Shown: piece after piece, positions 17,837 to 27,130 of the stretch
How the letters are laid out: every line of letters begins with the position of its first letter
Numbering within the stretch: position 1 is the first letter of the stretch
NCBI RefSeq assembly: GCF_963663645.1
Contig: NZ_OY760503.1
Span: 124,001 to 188,000 of the forward strand
DNA: 64,000 nt
From: an uncultured Trichococcus sp.
GTDB lineage: Bacteria > Bacillota > Bacilli > Lactobacillales > Aerococcaceae
Direction of reading: 5' to 3'
Notes under the pieces: model-generated
Databases searched by the model: none
Told to the model about the DNA's origin: nothing
Seen by the model: only the letters and a program-made list of their open reading frames with translations
Position numbers and translations under genes: made by a program

Positions 17837-18337
17837 TTATCCTAGTAATTCTTCAACTGTTTTGCCGCGTAATTTCGCAACGTCTTCAGCATTTTTTAAT
17901 TGTTTCAAGCCTTCGATTGTAGCACGTACCATGTTGATAGGTGTGTTCGAACCAAGGGACTTGCTTGTGATATCAGCGATACCAGCTAATTCAACAACGG
18001 CACGGACTGGTCCGCCTGCAGAAACTCCGGAACCGGATTTAGCAGGTTTCAACATTACGTTACCGCCACAGAAAGTTCCGATAACTTGGTGTGGGATTGT
18101 TGATTCAGACATTGGAACTTCAATAAGGCTCTTTTTAGCACTTTCGATAGCTTTACGAATAGCTTCTGGAACCTCGGCAGCTTTACCAGTACCGAATCCT
18201 ACATGTCCGTTTCTGTCTCCTACAACAACTAAAGCAGCAAAACGCAGACGACGTCCACCTTTAACAACTTTTGTTACACGATTGATTGCAACAACGCGAT
18301 CTTCTAATTCAATATGAGCTGGGTCAACATAAACCAT
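17837..18337 (-). CDS. rpsE: 30S ribosomal protein S5
   Basis: 166 residues. The N-terminal double-stranded RNA-binding domain includes [20 protein letters not shown], followed by [20 protein letters not shown]. The C-terminal domain has [20 protein letters not shown]5 guards decoding accuracy in the small subunit and helps unwind mRNA at its entry. It follows rplR by 20 bases. Confidence 0.98.
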   Translation of the reverse strand: MVYVDPAHIELEDRVVAINRVTKVVKGGRRLRFAALVVVGDRNGHVGFGTGKAAEVPEAIRKAIESAKKSLIEVPMSESTIPHQVIGTFCGGNVMLKPAKSGSGVSAGGPVRAVVELAGIADITSKSLGSNTPINMVRATIEGLKQLKNAEDVAKLRGKTVEELLG

Positions 18338-18357
18338 GTGTGGTTATCCTCCTTTTC

Positions 18358-18714
18358 CTAGAAATCTAGTCCATTTTCGCGGGCAGCTTCAGCCAAAGCC
18401 TGCACACGACCATGGTACAGATAGCCACCACGGTCAAAGACTACTTTTTTGATACCTTTAGCAACAGAACGTTCAGCAATCAGTTTTCCAACTGCAGCAG
18501 CAGCTTCAGTTTTAGTACCGTTTGCGATTTCTGATTCTTTTGTAGAGGCACTTGCTAGCGTCACACCCGCTACGTCATCAATTAATTGAGCGTAGATGTT
18601 TTTGTTGGAACGGAAAACGTTCAAGCGTGGGCACTCTGCAGTACCAGAGATTTTTCTTCTTACTCGTGCGTGTCTAGCTTGGCGCACTTTGTTTTTATCT
18701 GGTTTAGTAATCAC
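18358..18714 (-). CDS. rplR: 50S ribosomal protein L18
   Basis: 118 residues. I place the start at the GTG at 18714, giving [20 protein letters not shown], because GAGGTG lies 6 bases upstream. The GTG three codons earlier overlaps that site and has no ribosome binding site of its own. Conserved [19 protein letters not shown] follows. L18 binds 5S rRNA in the central protuberance. Confidence 0.95.
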   Translation of the reverse strand: MITKPDKNKVRQARHARVRRKISGTAECPRLNVFRSNKNIYAQLIDDVAGVTLASASTKESEIANGTKTEAAAAVGKLIAERSVAKGIKKVVFDRGGYLYHGRVQALAEAARENGLDF

Positions 18715-18778
18715 AATTGTCACCTCTTTATTTTAATTTTGTTGGGCCGTTCAGGAAGCAAGTAAAAATAGCGGACTA

Positions 18779-19315
18779 TTATTTACCTGTCTTACCTTCT
18801 TTACGACGGATGATTTCGTTAACGTATTTGATACCTTTACCTTTGTAAGGCTCTGGTGGGCGTACGCCGCGGATGTTGGCTGCCAAAGCGCCAACTTTAG
18901 CTTTATCGTAGCCTTTGACGATGATTTTAGTGTTAGTTGGTACTTCCACTTCAATGCCGTCTTCAGGTGTGAATTCAACTGGATGAGAATATCCCACGTT
19001 CAATACAAGTTTTTTGCCTTGCAATTGAGCACGGTACCCAACCCCTACTAAGTCCAATTCTTTCGCAAATCCTTCAGATACACCTACAACCATGTTGTTT
19101 ACCAACGCGCGTGTAGTACCGTGAATGGATTTAGTGAATTTCTCTTCGTTAGGACGAGTGAAAGTAACAGTGTTTCCTTCGATATTGATACCGATCATTT
19201 CATTAAATGTGCTAGTTAATTCGCCTTTCGGGCCTTTAACTGTAACAGTGTTACCTTGTTGAGTAACGGTTACGCCAGCTGGGATTTCGATTGCTTTATT
19301 TCCAATACGACTCAC
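18779..19315 (-). CDS. rplF: 50S ribosomal protein L6
   Basis: 178 residues with two repeated folds: [17 protein letters not shown], then [18 protein letters not shown], and the C-terminal [19 protein letters not shown] signature. L6 supports the sarcin-ricin loop where elongation factors bind. Standard spc order between rpsH and rplR. Confidence 0.98.
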   Translation of the reverse strand: MSRIGNKAIEIPAGVTVTQQGNTVTVKGPKGELTSTFNEMIGINIEGNTVTFTRPNEEKFTKSIHGTTRALVNNMVVGVSEGFAKELDLVGVGYRAQLQGKKLVLNVGYSHPVEFTPEDGIEVEVPTNTKIIVKGYDKAKVGALAANIRGVRPPEPYKGKGIKYVNEIIRRKEGKTGK

Positions 19316-19356
19316 AGGGCTGCACCTCCTTTATTTTCTCTTATTTTTTTTAAAAA

Positions 19357-19755
19357 TTACCAAATGTAAGCTAATACTTCGCCGCCGATGTTTTTCGCTC
19401 TTGCTTCTTTGTCGGTGATAACACCTTCAGAAGTTGACACGATTGCGATTCCTAAACCATTCAATACTTTAGGGATGTCGCCAGTTTTAGCGTATACACG
19501 CAAACCTGGTTTTGAAATACGTTTCAAACCAGTGATGACGCGTTCGTTGTTTGGACCATATTTTAAGAATACACGGATAACACCTTGTTTATCGTCTGAA
19601 GTGTAATCAAAGTTTTTGATGAAACCTTCAGCCTTAAGAATGTTAGCGATCTCTAATTTTGTCTTTGATGCAGGCACTTCTAAAGATTCGTGACGTACCA
19701 TGTTGGCATTACGAATACGAGTTAAGAAATCTGCGATTGGATCTGTCATGACCAT
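19357..19755 (-). CDS. rpsH: 30S ribosomal protein S8
   Basis: 132 residues. It starts [19 protein letters not shown] and ends with the conserved [20 protein letters not shown] and VLAYIW. S8 organises the central domain of 16S rRNA; in E. coli it represses the spc operon, but no such site is evident here. Confidence 0.98.
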   Translation of the reverse strand: MVMTDPIADFLTRIRNANMVRHESLEVPASKTKLEIANILKAEGFIKNFDYTSDDKQGVIRVFLKYGPNNERVITGLKRISKPGLRVYAKTGDIPKVLNGLGIAIVSTSEGVITDKEARAKNIGGEVLAYIW

Positions 19756-19789
19756 TTACATTATACCTCCTTTTGCGAGTATGGTTAAA

Positions 19790-19975
19790 TTACCAGCTAG
19801 CCTTTTTCACGCCGGGAATTTGTCCTTTATAGGCAAGTTCACGGAAGCAAATACGGCAAAGTTTGAATTTGCGATAAACTGAATGTGGACGTCCGCAACG
19901 TTCACAACGAGAGTAAGCTTGAGTAGAATGTTTTGCGGGACGTTTGTTTTTAGCAATCATGGATTTTTTAGCCAA
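19790..19975 (-). CDS. rpsN: 30S ribosomal protein S14, zinc-ribbon type
   Basis: 61 residues, the short type Z form. The four zinc cysteines are C24, C27, C40 and C43 in [10 protein letters not shown] and KLCRICF. This form needs zinc, unlike the longer zinc-free S14 made under starvation in many Firmicutes; the window also has a Zur-boxed zinc importer. It lies between rplE and rpsH. Confidence 0.97.
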   Translation of the reverse strand: MAKKSMIAKNKRPAKHSTQAYSRCERCGRPHSVYRKFKLCRICFRELAYKGQIPGVKKASW

Positions 19976-19995
19976 TTATTATTCGCCTCCTTAGC

Positions 19996-20535
19996 TTATT
20001 TTTGGAATGGCATTCCAAGTTGAGTCAATAATTCTCTTGATTCTTCATCAGTGTTAGCAGTAGTTACGATAACGATATCCATACCACGTACTTTGTCGAC
20101 TCTATCATAGTCAACTTCTGGGAAAATCAATTGTTCTTTGATACCTAAAGTATAGTTTCCACGACCATCAAAAGATTTTTTGCTGATCCCACGGAAGTCA
20201 CGTACACGTGGTAATGAAACTGTTACTAGTTTATCCAAGAAGTCGTACATTCTTTCGCCACGTAAAGTAACTTTAGTGCCGATAGGCATACCTTCACGTA
20301 AACGGAATGCAGCGATTGATTTTTTAGCTAACGTGATGACTGGTTTTTGACCAGAGATCAAAGTTAGTTCTTCAACTGCTTTATCTAGGTTTTTTGTGTT
20401 TGAAACTGCATCACCCACACCCATGTTGATGACAATTTTGTCAATTTTAGGTGTTTGCATGATTGATGTGTATTCAAATTTTTCCATCAATGATGGAACG
20501 ATTTCTTTTGTGTATCTTTCTTTTAAACGGTTCAT
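19996..20535 (-). CDS. rplE: 50S ribosomal protein L5
   Basis: 179 residues. Conserved parts are [37 protein letters not shown], and [20 protein letters not shown]5 binds 5S rRNA and touches the P-site tRNA. It follows rplX by 26 bases. Confidence 0.98.
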   Translation of the reverse strand: MNRLKERYTKEIVPSLMEKFEYTSIMQTPKIDKIVINMGVGDAVSNTKNLDKAVEELTLISGQKPVITLAKKSIAAFRLREGMPIGTKVTLRGERMYDFLDKLVTVSLPRVRDFRGISKKSFDGRGNYTLGIKEQLIFPEVDYDRVDKVRGMDIVIVTTANTDEESRELLTQLGMPFQK

Positions 20536-20561
20536 TTAGAATATCCTCCTTCCTCTAATAA

Positions 20562-20870
20562 TTAATCAATGATTTCGCCGGTTTTTTTGGAAACGCGGAC
20601 TTTTTTGCCATCTACGACTTTAGATCCTACGCGAGTAGGTTCGCCAGTTTTAGCATCAATTAACATAATGTTAGAAACATGGATAGGTGCTGCTTCTTCA
20701 AGAATTCCACCTGTTGGGTTTGTTTGAGAAGCTTTGCGATGTTTCTTGACAATATTAATGCCTTCGACAATAACACGATCTTTTTTAGGGAAAGTTTTAA
20801 GGATGACTCCTTCTTTACCTTTATCTTTTCCAGTAATGACTTTAACTTTATCACCAGTTTTTACGTGCAT
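20562..20870 (-). CDS. rplX: 50S ribosomal protein L24
   Basis: 102 residues. I take the ATG at 20870 ([20 protein letters not shown]) with AGGAGGTG 9 bases upstream; the earlier in-frame ATG sits on that site. The KOW motif is within the first 35 residues. L24 initiates large-subunit assembly. Confidence 0.97.
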   Translation of the reverse strand: MHVKTGDKVKVITGKDKGKEGVILKTFPKKDRVIVEGINIVKKHRKASQTNPTGGILEEAAPIHVSNIMLIDAKTGEPTRVGSKVVDGKKVRVSKKTGEIID

Positions 20871-20904
20871 GCTTTGTTGCACCTCCTTCATTTATGACAG
20901 TTGA

Positions 20905-21273
20905 TTACAATACTTCTGGAGCAAGGGAAACGATCTTCATGTAGTTGTTGTCACGCAATTCACGTGCAACTGGTCCAAAGATACGTGTTCCACGAGGGCT
21001 CTTGTCGTCACGAATGATTACACAAGCATTTTCGTCAAATTTGATGTAAGAACCATCTTTACGGTGTGCGCCGTGTTTCGTACGAACGATAACAGCTTTG
21101 ACAACTTCACCCTTTTTGACAACACCACCGGGTGTAGCTTGTTTTACTGTGCAGACGATTGTATCACCAATTCCTGCGAATTTGCGGTTTGAACCACCTA
21201 ACACTTTGATAGTTAACACTTCTTTAGCGCCTGAATTATCGGCAACTCTTAAGCGGGATTCTGTTTGTATCAC
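20905..21273 (-). CDS. rplN: 50S ribosomal protein L14
   Basis: 122 residues. [20 protein letters not shown] is the family start, and [20 protein letters not shown] the conserved C-terminal part. L14 forms an intersubunit bridge and is the docking site of the silencing factor RsfS. First gene of the spc section. Confidence 0.98.
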   Translation of the reverse strand: MIQTESRLRVADNSGAKEVLTIKVLGGSNRKFAGIGDTIVCTVKQATPGGVVKKGEVVKAVIVRTKHGAHRKDGSYIKFDENACVIIRDDKSPRGTRIFGPVARELRDNNYMKIVSLAPEVL

Positions 21274-21316
21274 GTCAGTATCCTCCTTCCGGATATAAAA
21301 ATATTTATTTGTCTGA

Positions 21317-21583
21317 TTAGATGATTACTGATTCTTCAACAACTTCAAGCAAGCGGAAGTTTTTAGTAGCAGATAGAGGACGAGTCTCCATAATTCTAAC
21401 TACATCACCCATTTTAGCTTGGTTGTTTTCATCATGTGCCTTGTACTTTTTAGAGTACTTAACGCGTTTACCGTAAGTAGGATGTGTTTTTGTTGTAGAT
21501 ACTTCTACAACGATTGTTTTATCCATCTTGTCGGAAACAACAACACCTTGGTAGACTTTACGTTGGTTACGTTCTTCAGTCAT
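21317..21583 (-). CDS. rpsQ: 30S ribosomal protein S17
   Basis: 88 residues, an OB fold: [39 protein letters not shown], and [20 protein letters not shown]. It binds the 5' domain of 16S rRNA. Standard order after rpmC. Confidence 0.98.
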   Translation of the reverse strand: MTEERNQRKVYQGVVVSDKMDKTIVVEVSTTKTHPTYGKRVKYSKKYKAHDENNQAKMGDVVRIMETRPLSATKNFRLLEVVEESVII

Positions 21584-21610
21584 TTCGTTGTGACCTCCTT
21601 TGCTGATCTA

Positions 21611-21805
21611 CTATTTTTGCAATTCTTGTTGTCGCAATACAGTTTTAATACGTGCAATTGATTTGCGTACTTCTTTCAAGCGGGCAGTATTTTCTAACTG
21701 TCCGGTTGCAAGTTGGAATCGTAGATTGAATAATTCATCTTTGAATTGTTTTTCTTTTTCAATCATTTCAGCAGTGGATAACTCTTTAAGTTCATTAGCC
21801 TTCAT
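21611..21805 (-). CDS. rpmC: 50S ribosomal protein L29
   Basis: 64 residues. The ATG at 21805 gives [20 protein letters not shown], followed by [20 protein letters not shown]. The start overlaps the end of rplP by 11 bases; a TTG five codons upstream is less likely. L29 lies at the exit tunnel near the SRP and trigger factor docking site. Confidence 0.96.
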   Translation of the reverse strand: MKANELKELSTAEMIEKEKQFKDELFNLRFQLATGQLENTARLKEVRKSIARIKTVLRQQELQK

Positions 21806-22229
21806 TCGATTCACCACCAATTTCTTTACGTTTTACAATTTTTGTTTTAACTGGCAATTTGTGAGATGCAAGACGTAGAGCTTCGCGTGCCACTTCTTCA
21901 GGGACGCCTGCTACTTCGAACATGATTTTGCCGCGTTTAACTGGAGATACCCAACCTTCAGGTGCCCCTTTACCAGAACCCATACGGACTCCGATAGCTT
22001 TGGATGTATATGATTTGTGAGGGAATATTTTGATCCAAACTTTCCCACCACGTTTCATGTAACGAGTCATAGCGATACGAGCAGCTTCGATCTGACGGTT
22101 TGTGATCCAATGAGAGTCAACAGCTTGCAAACCATATTCGCCGAATACTACTTCTTTGCCGCCTTTAGCTTCTCCGCGCATTTTTCCACGGAACTCACGA
22201 CGGTGTTTTACACGTTTAGGTACTAACAT
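21795..22229 (-). CDS. rplP: 50S ribosomal protein L16
   Basis: 144 residues. [19 protein letters not shown] is the family start; [20 protein letters not shown] and [20 protein letters not shown] follow. L16 sits by the A-site finger and is added late in assembly. It overlaps rpmC. Confidence 0.98.
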   Translation of the reverse strand: MLVPKRVKHRREFRGKMRGEAKGGKEVVFGEYGLQAVDSHWITNRQIEAARIAMTRYMKRGGKVWIKIFPHKSYTSKAIGVRMGSGKGAPEGWVSPVKRGKIMFEVAGVPEEVAREALRLASHKLPVKTKIVKRKEIGGESNEG

Positions 22230-22232
22230 TGG

Positions 22233-22889
22233 TTATTTCCCTCCTTTCTCAGTTGTTTTTTTTGCTGGTAAAACTTCACCACGGTAAATCCAAACTTTAA
22301 CGCCTAGTTTACCATAAGTAGTGTCTGCTTCTTCCCAAGCGTAGTCGATGTCCGCACGCAATGTATGCAATGGAACAGTTCCTTCAGCATGAGTTTCAGC
22401 ACGAGCGATATCTGCACCATTCAAACGACCAGAAACTTGCGTTTTGATCCCTTTAGCGCCAGATCTCATTGTACGTTGGATAGCTTGTTTTTGTGCACGA
22501 CGGAAAGCTACACGGTTTTCCAACTGTTTAGCGATACCTTCAGCAACCAATTTAGCATCCAAGTCTGGTCTTTTGATTTCCACGATGTTGATGTGTACTT
22601 TTTTACCAGTCAGTTCATTCAACTCTTTACGAGTTTTATCAACTTCAGAACCACCTTTACCGATTACCATACCAGGTTTGGCAGTATGGATAGAAACGTT
22701 CACGCGGTTAGCGGCACGTTCGATTTCGATTTTAGAAACAGAAGCTTCGCTTAAGTTCTTTTCGATGTATTTACGGATACGTAAATCTTCATGTAAGAAA
22801 GCTGCGAAATCTTTTTCAGCGTACCATTTAGCATCCCAGTCACGAATGATCCCAACACGCAAACCTAATGGATTAATTTTTTGACCCAC
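22233..22889 (-). CDS. rpsC: 30S ribosomal protein S3
   Basis: 218 residues. [20 protein letters not shown] starts it, the KH domain has [20 protein letters not shown], and the C-terminal domain [21 protein letters not shown]3 lines the mRNA entry channel. It is 3 bases after rplV and 3 bases before rplP. Confidence 0.98.
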   Translation of the reverse strand: MGQKINPLGLRVGIIRDWDAKWYAEKDFAAFLHEDLRIRKYIEKNLSEASVSKIEIERAANRVNVSIHTAKPGMVIGKGGSEVDKTRKELNELTGKKVHINIVEIKRPDLDAKLVAEGIAKQLENRVAFRRAQKQAIQRTMRSGAKGIKTQVSGRLNGADIARAETHAEGTVPLHTLRADIDYAWEEADTTYGKLGVKVWIYRGEVLPAKKTTEKGGK

Positions 22890-22892
22890 AGA

Positions 22893-23249
22893 TTATCCCT
22901 CCTTCTTTTCTGATACCACGATTGTGATGTGGCTAGTACGTTTCAAGATTGGTGAAGCTGAACCTTTTGCACGTGGACGGAAACGTTTCATTGTCGGTCC
23001 TTCGTTAACATAAGCCTCGCTTACTACCAAGTTTTCGATATCTAAATCATAATTATGTTCTGCATTAGCAATTGCTGACATCAACACTTTTTCTACAACG
23101 GGCGAAGCGCCACGCGGTGTGAATTTCAGAATGGAGATTGCTTCTCCGATGCTCTTGCCTCTGATAAGATCCACTACTAAACGAACCTTACGAGCGGCAA
23201 TGCGAACAGTTTGTGCAGATGCTTTTGCAGCTGTGATTTGTTCTGGCAT
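22893..23249 (-). CDS. rplV: 50S ribosomal protein L22
   Basis: 118 residues. The ribosomal core reads [20 protein letters not shown] and [14 protein letters not shown]; the tunnel loop has [19 protein letters not shown], and the C-terminus is [13 protein letters not shown]. The loop narrows the peptide exit tunnel and is where macrolide resistance changes occur; nothing abnormal is seen there. Confidence 0.98.
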   Translation of the reverse strand: MPEQITAAKASAQTVRIAARKVRLVVDLIRGKSIGEAISILKFTPRGASPVVEKVLMSAIANAEHNYDLDIENLVVSEAYVNEGPTMKRFRPRAKGSASPILKRTSHITIVVSEKKEG

Positions 23250-23269
23250 GTTATTTCCTCCCCTCGTAA

Positions 23270-23551
23270 TTAACGGCGACCTGTTTTCTTGTCGTCTGCG
23301 GCATGGCCACGGTATGTTCTTGTTGGAGCGAATTCTCCTAATTTGTGTCCTACCATGTCTTCTTGAATGTAAACTGGAACGTGTTTTCTTCCATCATAAA
23401 CTGCAATCGTTTGTCCGATGAATTGTGGGAAAATTGTAGAGCGGCGAGACCAAGTTTTGATTACTTGTTTCTTTTCGCTTGCTAGAGCAGCTTCAACTTT
23501 CTTAATTAAATGTTCATCGACAAAAGGTCCTTTTTTCAAACTACGACCCAT
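23270..23551 (-). CDS. rpsS: 30S ribosomal protein S19
   Basis: 93 residues. [20 protein letters not shown] is the family start, with [20 protein letters not shown] and [21 protein letters not shown]19 forms a head complex with S13. Standard S10 order. Confidence 0.98.
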   Translation of the reverse strand: MGRSLKKGPFVDEHLIKKVEAALASEKKQVIKTWSRRSTIFPQFIGQTIAVYDGRKHVPVYIQEDMVGHKLGEFAPTRTYRGHAADDKKTGRR

Positions 23552-23604
23552 GGTGAAGCCTCCTTTCGATTATGTGTTGCTTCAGTCAATTATTGTTGTG
23601 ATAA

Positions 23605-24435
23605 TTATTTTTTACGTCCGCGAACGATCAGCTTGCTAGATTTAGCTTTCTTGCTACGAGTTTTGTAACCAAGAGCAGGTTTACCCCAAGGAGTAACTGG
23701 CGCTTTGCGTCCGATTGGAGATTTACCTTCACCACCACCGTGTGGGTGATCGTTAGGGTTCATTACAGAACCGCGGACTGTAGGGCGTTTACCCAACCAA
23801 CGGTTACGTCCGGCTTTACCGATGTTGATCAATTCGTGTTGTTCGTTACCTACTGAACCGATTGTTGCACGGCAAGTTGAAAGGATTAAACGTACTTCGC
23901 TTGAGTTCAAACGAACTAATGTATATTTACCTTCTTGTCCAAGTACTTGAGCACTTGTACCAGCTGAACGGATCAATTGACCGCCTTTGCCTGGTTTTGT
24001 TTCGATGTTATGGATAACAGTACCGACTGGGATGTTTGCCAATGGCATTGCGTTTCCGATTTTGATATCAGATCCTACTCCAGATTCGATTTGTTGGCCT
24101 ACTTCGATGCCTTTAGGGGCAATGATGTAAGTTTTGATTCCATCAACATATTGGATCAACGCGATGTTTGCAGTGCGGTTTGGATCGTACTCGACAGCTT
24201 TGACGATTCCAACGACTCCATCTTTATTACGTTTGAAGTCGATCACACGGTAAGCACGTTTGTGTCCACCAGCTTGATGACGAACGGTAATTTTACCTTG
24301 GTTGTTGCGACCGGCTTTTCTTTTGATTGGTTCGATCAAAGATTTCTCAGGTGTTGTTTTTGTGATCTCTGCGAAATCAGAACCAGTCATATTACGACGG
24401 CCATTTGTGGTAGGTTTGTATTTCTTAATCGCCAC
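23605..24435 (-). CDS. rplB: 50S ribosomal protein L2
   Basis: 276 residues. Conserved parts include [20 protein letters not shown], and the catalytic-site loop [20 protein letters not shown] near the end, with the histidine important for peptidyl transfer. It is the largest protein of the S10 section. Confidence 0.98.
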   Translation of the reverse strand: MAIKKYKPTTNGRRNMTGSDFAEITKTTPEKSLIEPIKRKAGRNNQGKITVRHQAGGHKRAYRVIDFKRNKDGVVGIVKAVEYDPNRTANIALIQYVDGIKTYIIAPKGIEVGQQIESGVGSDIKIGNAMPLANIPVGTVIHNIETKPGKGGQLIRSAGTSAQVLGQEGKYTLVRLNSSEVRLILSTCRATIGSVGNEQHELINIGKAGRNRWLGKRPTVRGSVMNPNDHPHGGGEGKSPIGRKAPVTPWGKPALGYKTRSKKAKSSKLIVRGRKK

Positions 24436-24469
24436 GTTTTTTCCCCTCCTATTTGATTATTTCAAAAGA

Positions 24470-24754
24470 TTAATTTTCGAATAATTCGATTGTTTTAGAA
24501 TTTTCAGTCAAAGTAATGATTGCTTTACGGCGTTTTTTTGTATAGCCTTTGTATTTACCCATACGTTTAAGTTTGCCGCGAACATTCATGATGTTTACGT
24601 TTTTAACGTCTACGCCGAACAATGCTTCTACAGATTGTTTAACCAACGTTTTGTTAGCACGTACATCTACTTCAAAGGTATATTTCTTCTCATCCATCGC
24701 AAGCATAGAAGCTTCCGTAATGATTGGGCGTTTGATAACGTCTGTTGCTTCCAT
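24470..24754 (-). CDS. rplW: 50S ribosomal protein L23
   Basis: 94 residues. [20 protein letters not shown] starts it; [20 protein letters not shown] and [20 protein letters not shown] follow. L23 is the ribosomal dock for trigger factor and SRP. It shares one base with the rplD stop codon region, so the two are coupled. Confidence 0.98.
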   Translation of the reverse strand: MEATDVIKRPIITEASMLAMDEKKYTFEVDVRANKTLVKQSVEALFGVDVKNVNIMNVRGKLKRMGKYKGYTKKRRKAIITLTENSKTIELFEN

Positions 24755-25377
24755 TATTTAAGAGCCTCCTCTACCTTAGAAAGAGCAGCTTGTGTTAAGA
24801 CTAATTTGTTGTTTGAAACAACATCCAATACGTTGATTCCTGTTTCGTTAACGACTGTTACGCCAGGAAGGTTACGTGCTGATAATGCTGCAAAATCGTT
24901 GTCGTTTTCTACAACAACCAATACTTTCGTATCAACGTTAAGGTTTTTCAACACATTTGCAAATTCTTTTGTTTTTGGTGCATCGAAGTTCAATGTTTCA
25001 ACTACGATCAAGTCTCCTTCAGCAACTTTCGTTGAAAGAACTGATTTGATAGCTAAGCGACGAACTTTCTTGTTTAATTTATAGCTGTAAGAACGAGGTG
25101 TTGGTCCAAAGACAACTCCACCGCCAACCCATTGTGGTGAACGGATTGAACCTTGGCGTGCACGGCCTGTTCCTTTTTGTTTCCATGGTTTACGACCACC
25201 ACCGCTGACAGCGCTGCGGTTTTTCACTGCGTGAGTTCCTTGTCTTAAAGAAGCGCGTTGCATGATGATTGCATCGTAAACAACGTTTTCGTTAGGCTCA
25301 ATCCCAAAGATTTCTTCATTCAAAGTTACTTCACCGTTTTGTGTTCCATCTTGTTTAAATAAGGCTACGTTTGGCAT
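24754..25377 (-). CDS. rplD: 50S ribosomal protein L4
   Basis: 207 residues. The rRNA-binding loop in the exit tunnel has [20 protein letters not shown] and [21 protein letters not shown]4 also regulates the S10 operon in enterobacteria; that mechanism is not expected in Firmicutes. Confidence 0.98.
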   Translation of the reverse strand: MPNVALFKQDGTQNGEVTLNEEIFGIEPNENVVYDAIIMQRASLRQGTHAVKNRSAVSGGGRKPWKQKGTGRARQGSIRSPQWVGGGVVFGPTPRSYSYKLNKKVRRLAIKSVLSTKVAEGDLIVVETLNFDAPKTKEFANVLKNLNVDTKVLVVVENDNDFAALSARNLPGVTVVNETGINVLDVVSNNKLVLTQAALSKVEEALK

Positions 25378-25403
25378 TTTTCTCGTTCCTCCTCTCTTTT
25401 ATA

Positions 25404-26042
25404 TTATTTGTTTGCAGCTTTGCGGGCTACTTTGATTTCAATCAATGATTTTTTAGAACCAGGTACGTTACCTTTGATCAGGATAACGTTTTTCTCAACG
25501 TCAACCATAACGACTTCAAGGTTTTGGATAGTAACGCGGTCGTTACCCATACGTCCTGCTAATTTTTTACCTTTGAATACGCGGGATGGGAATGAAGCAG
25601 CACCCATTGAACCCGGACGACGATGGTAACGAGATCCGTGGGCCATTGGTCCGCGGCTTTGTCCGTGACGTTTGATTACGCCTTGGAAGCCATGTCCTTT
25701 AGTGGTACCAGTGACATCAACAATGTCGCCTGCTTCAAAGATATCAACTTTGATTTCTTTTCCTACTTCGTATTCTCCTAGCTCAACATTGTTAAATTCA
25801 CGAATGAAGCGCTTAGGAGCAGTTTTTGCTTTTGCTGCATGACCCTTAGCAGGTTTGTTTGACAATACTTCACGCATTTCTTGGTAGCCTAGTTGTACCG
25901 CTTCGTAGCCGTCTGTTTCGTTGGTTTTAACTTGTAAAACAACGTTTGGAGTAGCTTCGATAACTGTAACTGGTACTAACTCACCGTTTGCAGTAAAGAA
26001 TTGAGTCATTCCTACTTTTTTGCCTAAGATTCCTTTGGTCAT
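25404..26042 (-). CDS. rplC: 50S ribosomal protein L3
   Basis: 212 residues. [20 protein letters not shown] starts it, and the long loop near the catalytic centre reads [20 protein letters not shown]. It is among the first proteins to bind 23S rRNA. Follows rpsJ by 38 bases. Confidence 0.98.
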   Translation of the reverse strand: MTKGILGKKVGMTQFFTANGELVPVTVIEATPNVVLQVKTNETDGYEAVQLGYQEMREVLSNKPAKGHAAKAKTAPKRFIREFNNVELGEYEVGKEIKVDIFEAGDIVDVTGTTKGHGFQGVIKRHGQSRGPMAHGSRYHRRPGSMGAASFPSRVFKGKKLAGRMGNDRVTIQNLEVVMVDVEKNVILIKGNVPGSKKSLIEIKVARKAANK

Positions 26043-26080
26043 GGTAACACCTCCGTTTGTTTTTTATATGATAGGTTTGA

Positions 26081-26389
26081 TTATAATTTGATTTCGATGT
26101 CTACGCCACTTGGTAAGTCAAGCTTCATCAAAGCGTCAACAGTTTTTGTTGTTGGGTTGATGATGTCGATTAGACGTTTGTGTGTAAGCATTTCGAACTG
26201 CTCACGAGAATCTTTGTACTTGTGAGTAGCACGGATCACTGTGTATAGTGATCTTTCAGTCGGCAATGGAATCGGACCTGAAACGGTAGCTCCCGTTCTT
26301 TTTGCTGTTTCCACGATTTTATCCGCTGATTGATCAAGAGCACGGTGTTCATATGCTTTTAAACGAATACGTATTTTTTGTTTTGCCAT
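26081..26389 (-). CDS. rpsJ: 30S ribosomal protein S10
   Basis: 102 residues. It starts [20 protein letters not shown] and has [20 protein letters not shown] and [20 protein letters not shown]10 is in the small-subunit head and also acts in antitermination with NusB. It is first in the superoperon. Confidence 0.98.
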   Translation of the reverse strand: MAKQKIRIRLKAYEHRALDQSADKIVETAKRTGATVSGPIPLPTERSLYTVIRATHKYKDSREQFEMLTHKRLIDIINPTTKTVDALMKLDLPSGVDIEIKL

Positions 26390-26556
26390 GTTGTTCCCTC
26401 CTTCGTCAGATGTAATTCATAAGACTAGCTCCACGAAAATTCCCCGGCACACCCGCCGTGACAAAGCGACCGGGTGTGTCGCAACCTCTCGTCTCTTAGC
26501 TGCGGTTCCCGATTGTACGGTCCCCAATACTTTATTCATAACCATGAATGCCGTAC
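26390..26556 (-). other. Leader of the S10 superoperon
   Basis: About 165 untranslated bases between the promoter and rpsJ. It contains a hairpin with an 8-bp stem (CACACCCG 26448-26455 with CGGGTGTG 26471-26478, 15-base loop). There is no T-run after it on the minus strand, so it is not a simple attenuator. Whether a ribosomal protein binds it is unknown. Confidence 0.5.
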
Positions 26557-26562
26557 CAATAT

Positions 26563-26591
26563 ATTATACATAATCACACCAAGCAAAGCAA
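26563..26591 (-). promoter_or_regulatory. Main promoter of the S10-spc-alpha superoperon
   Basis: TTGCTT (complement of 26586-26591), a 17-base spacer, and consensus TATAAT (complement of 26563-26568). It is the obvious start for the long transcript rpsJ to rplQ. Confidence 0.8.
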
Positions 26592-27010
26592 GTGTTTTCT
26601 GAAAATAATTATGAGATTTATGCTGTTTTTTTTAAAACATGCAAAGCTTGATCTCAGAATGCTTTTTTTACCCTTTCACTATTATACAGAAACCGATTGG
26701 GATAGCAAGCGGTTTTGATTTCTGCACTTAAGCAATTGCTTCGGCTTTTTTATTGCGGACTCCTGTTGTTTCTCGTCGTTTATGCAGAACACACTTTATT
26801 ATAGAAGAAACACGAATTTTATCGCGAAAAAAATTATTATAAAAAAAATATTTTCTTACAATCGTTTGTTCATGTCAGTTCGGTTTTTAGCATCGGCATC
26901 TTTTTTACCTTTTAACTCACACAGTCACTGTACTTATCCAATACACAATAGCGCCTCCTGAAAGAAAACGAAAGCCTTTTTGCTATTCAAATCATTTCGC
27001 CACCTTGTCA
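26592..27010. other. AT-rich intergenic region between rpsJ and amt
   Basis: About 420 bases between divergent genes with no supported ORF. It includes a 12-bp palindrome AAGCAATTGCTT and several A/T tracts, for example around 26815-26865. Beyond the S10 promoter at one end and the GlnR box at the other I see nothing with a clear function. Confidence 0.4.
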
Positions 27011-27027
27011 TGTCAGCTAATGTCACA
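27011..27027 (+). promoter_or_regulatory. GlnR/TnrA-type operator upstream of amt
   Basis: TGTCAGCTAATGTCACA fits the GlnR/TnrA consensus TGTNA-N7-TNACA exactly. It lies about 104 bases before the amt start codon. In Firmicutes this box controls ammonium transporter and glutamine synthetase genes. Confidence 0.7.
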
Positions 27028-27130
27028 ATGCCCGTGACCATTTAGATGATTTTCTTTTTTCCAGCGTGTAAAGTTAGCAATATCACAAGCAGCTGGTCAC
27101 TCGCTCGATACCGGCGGAAGGAGATTATCA

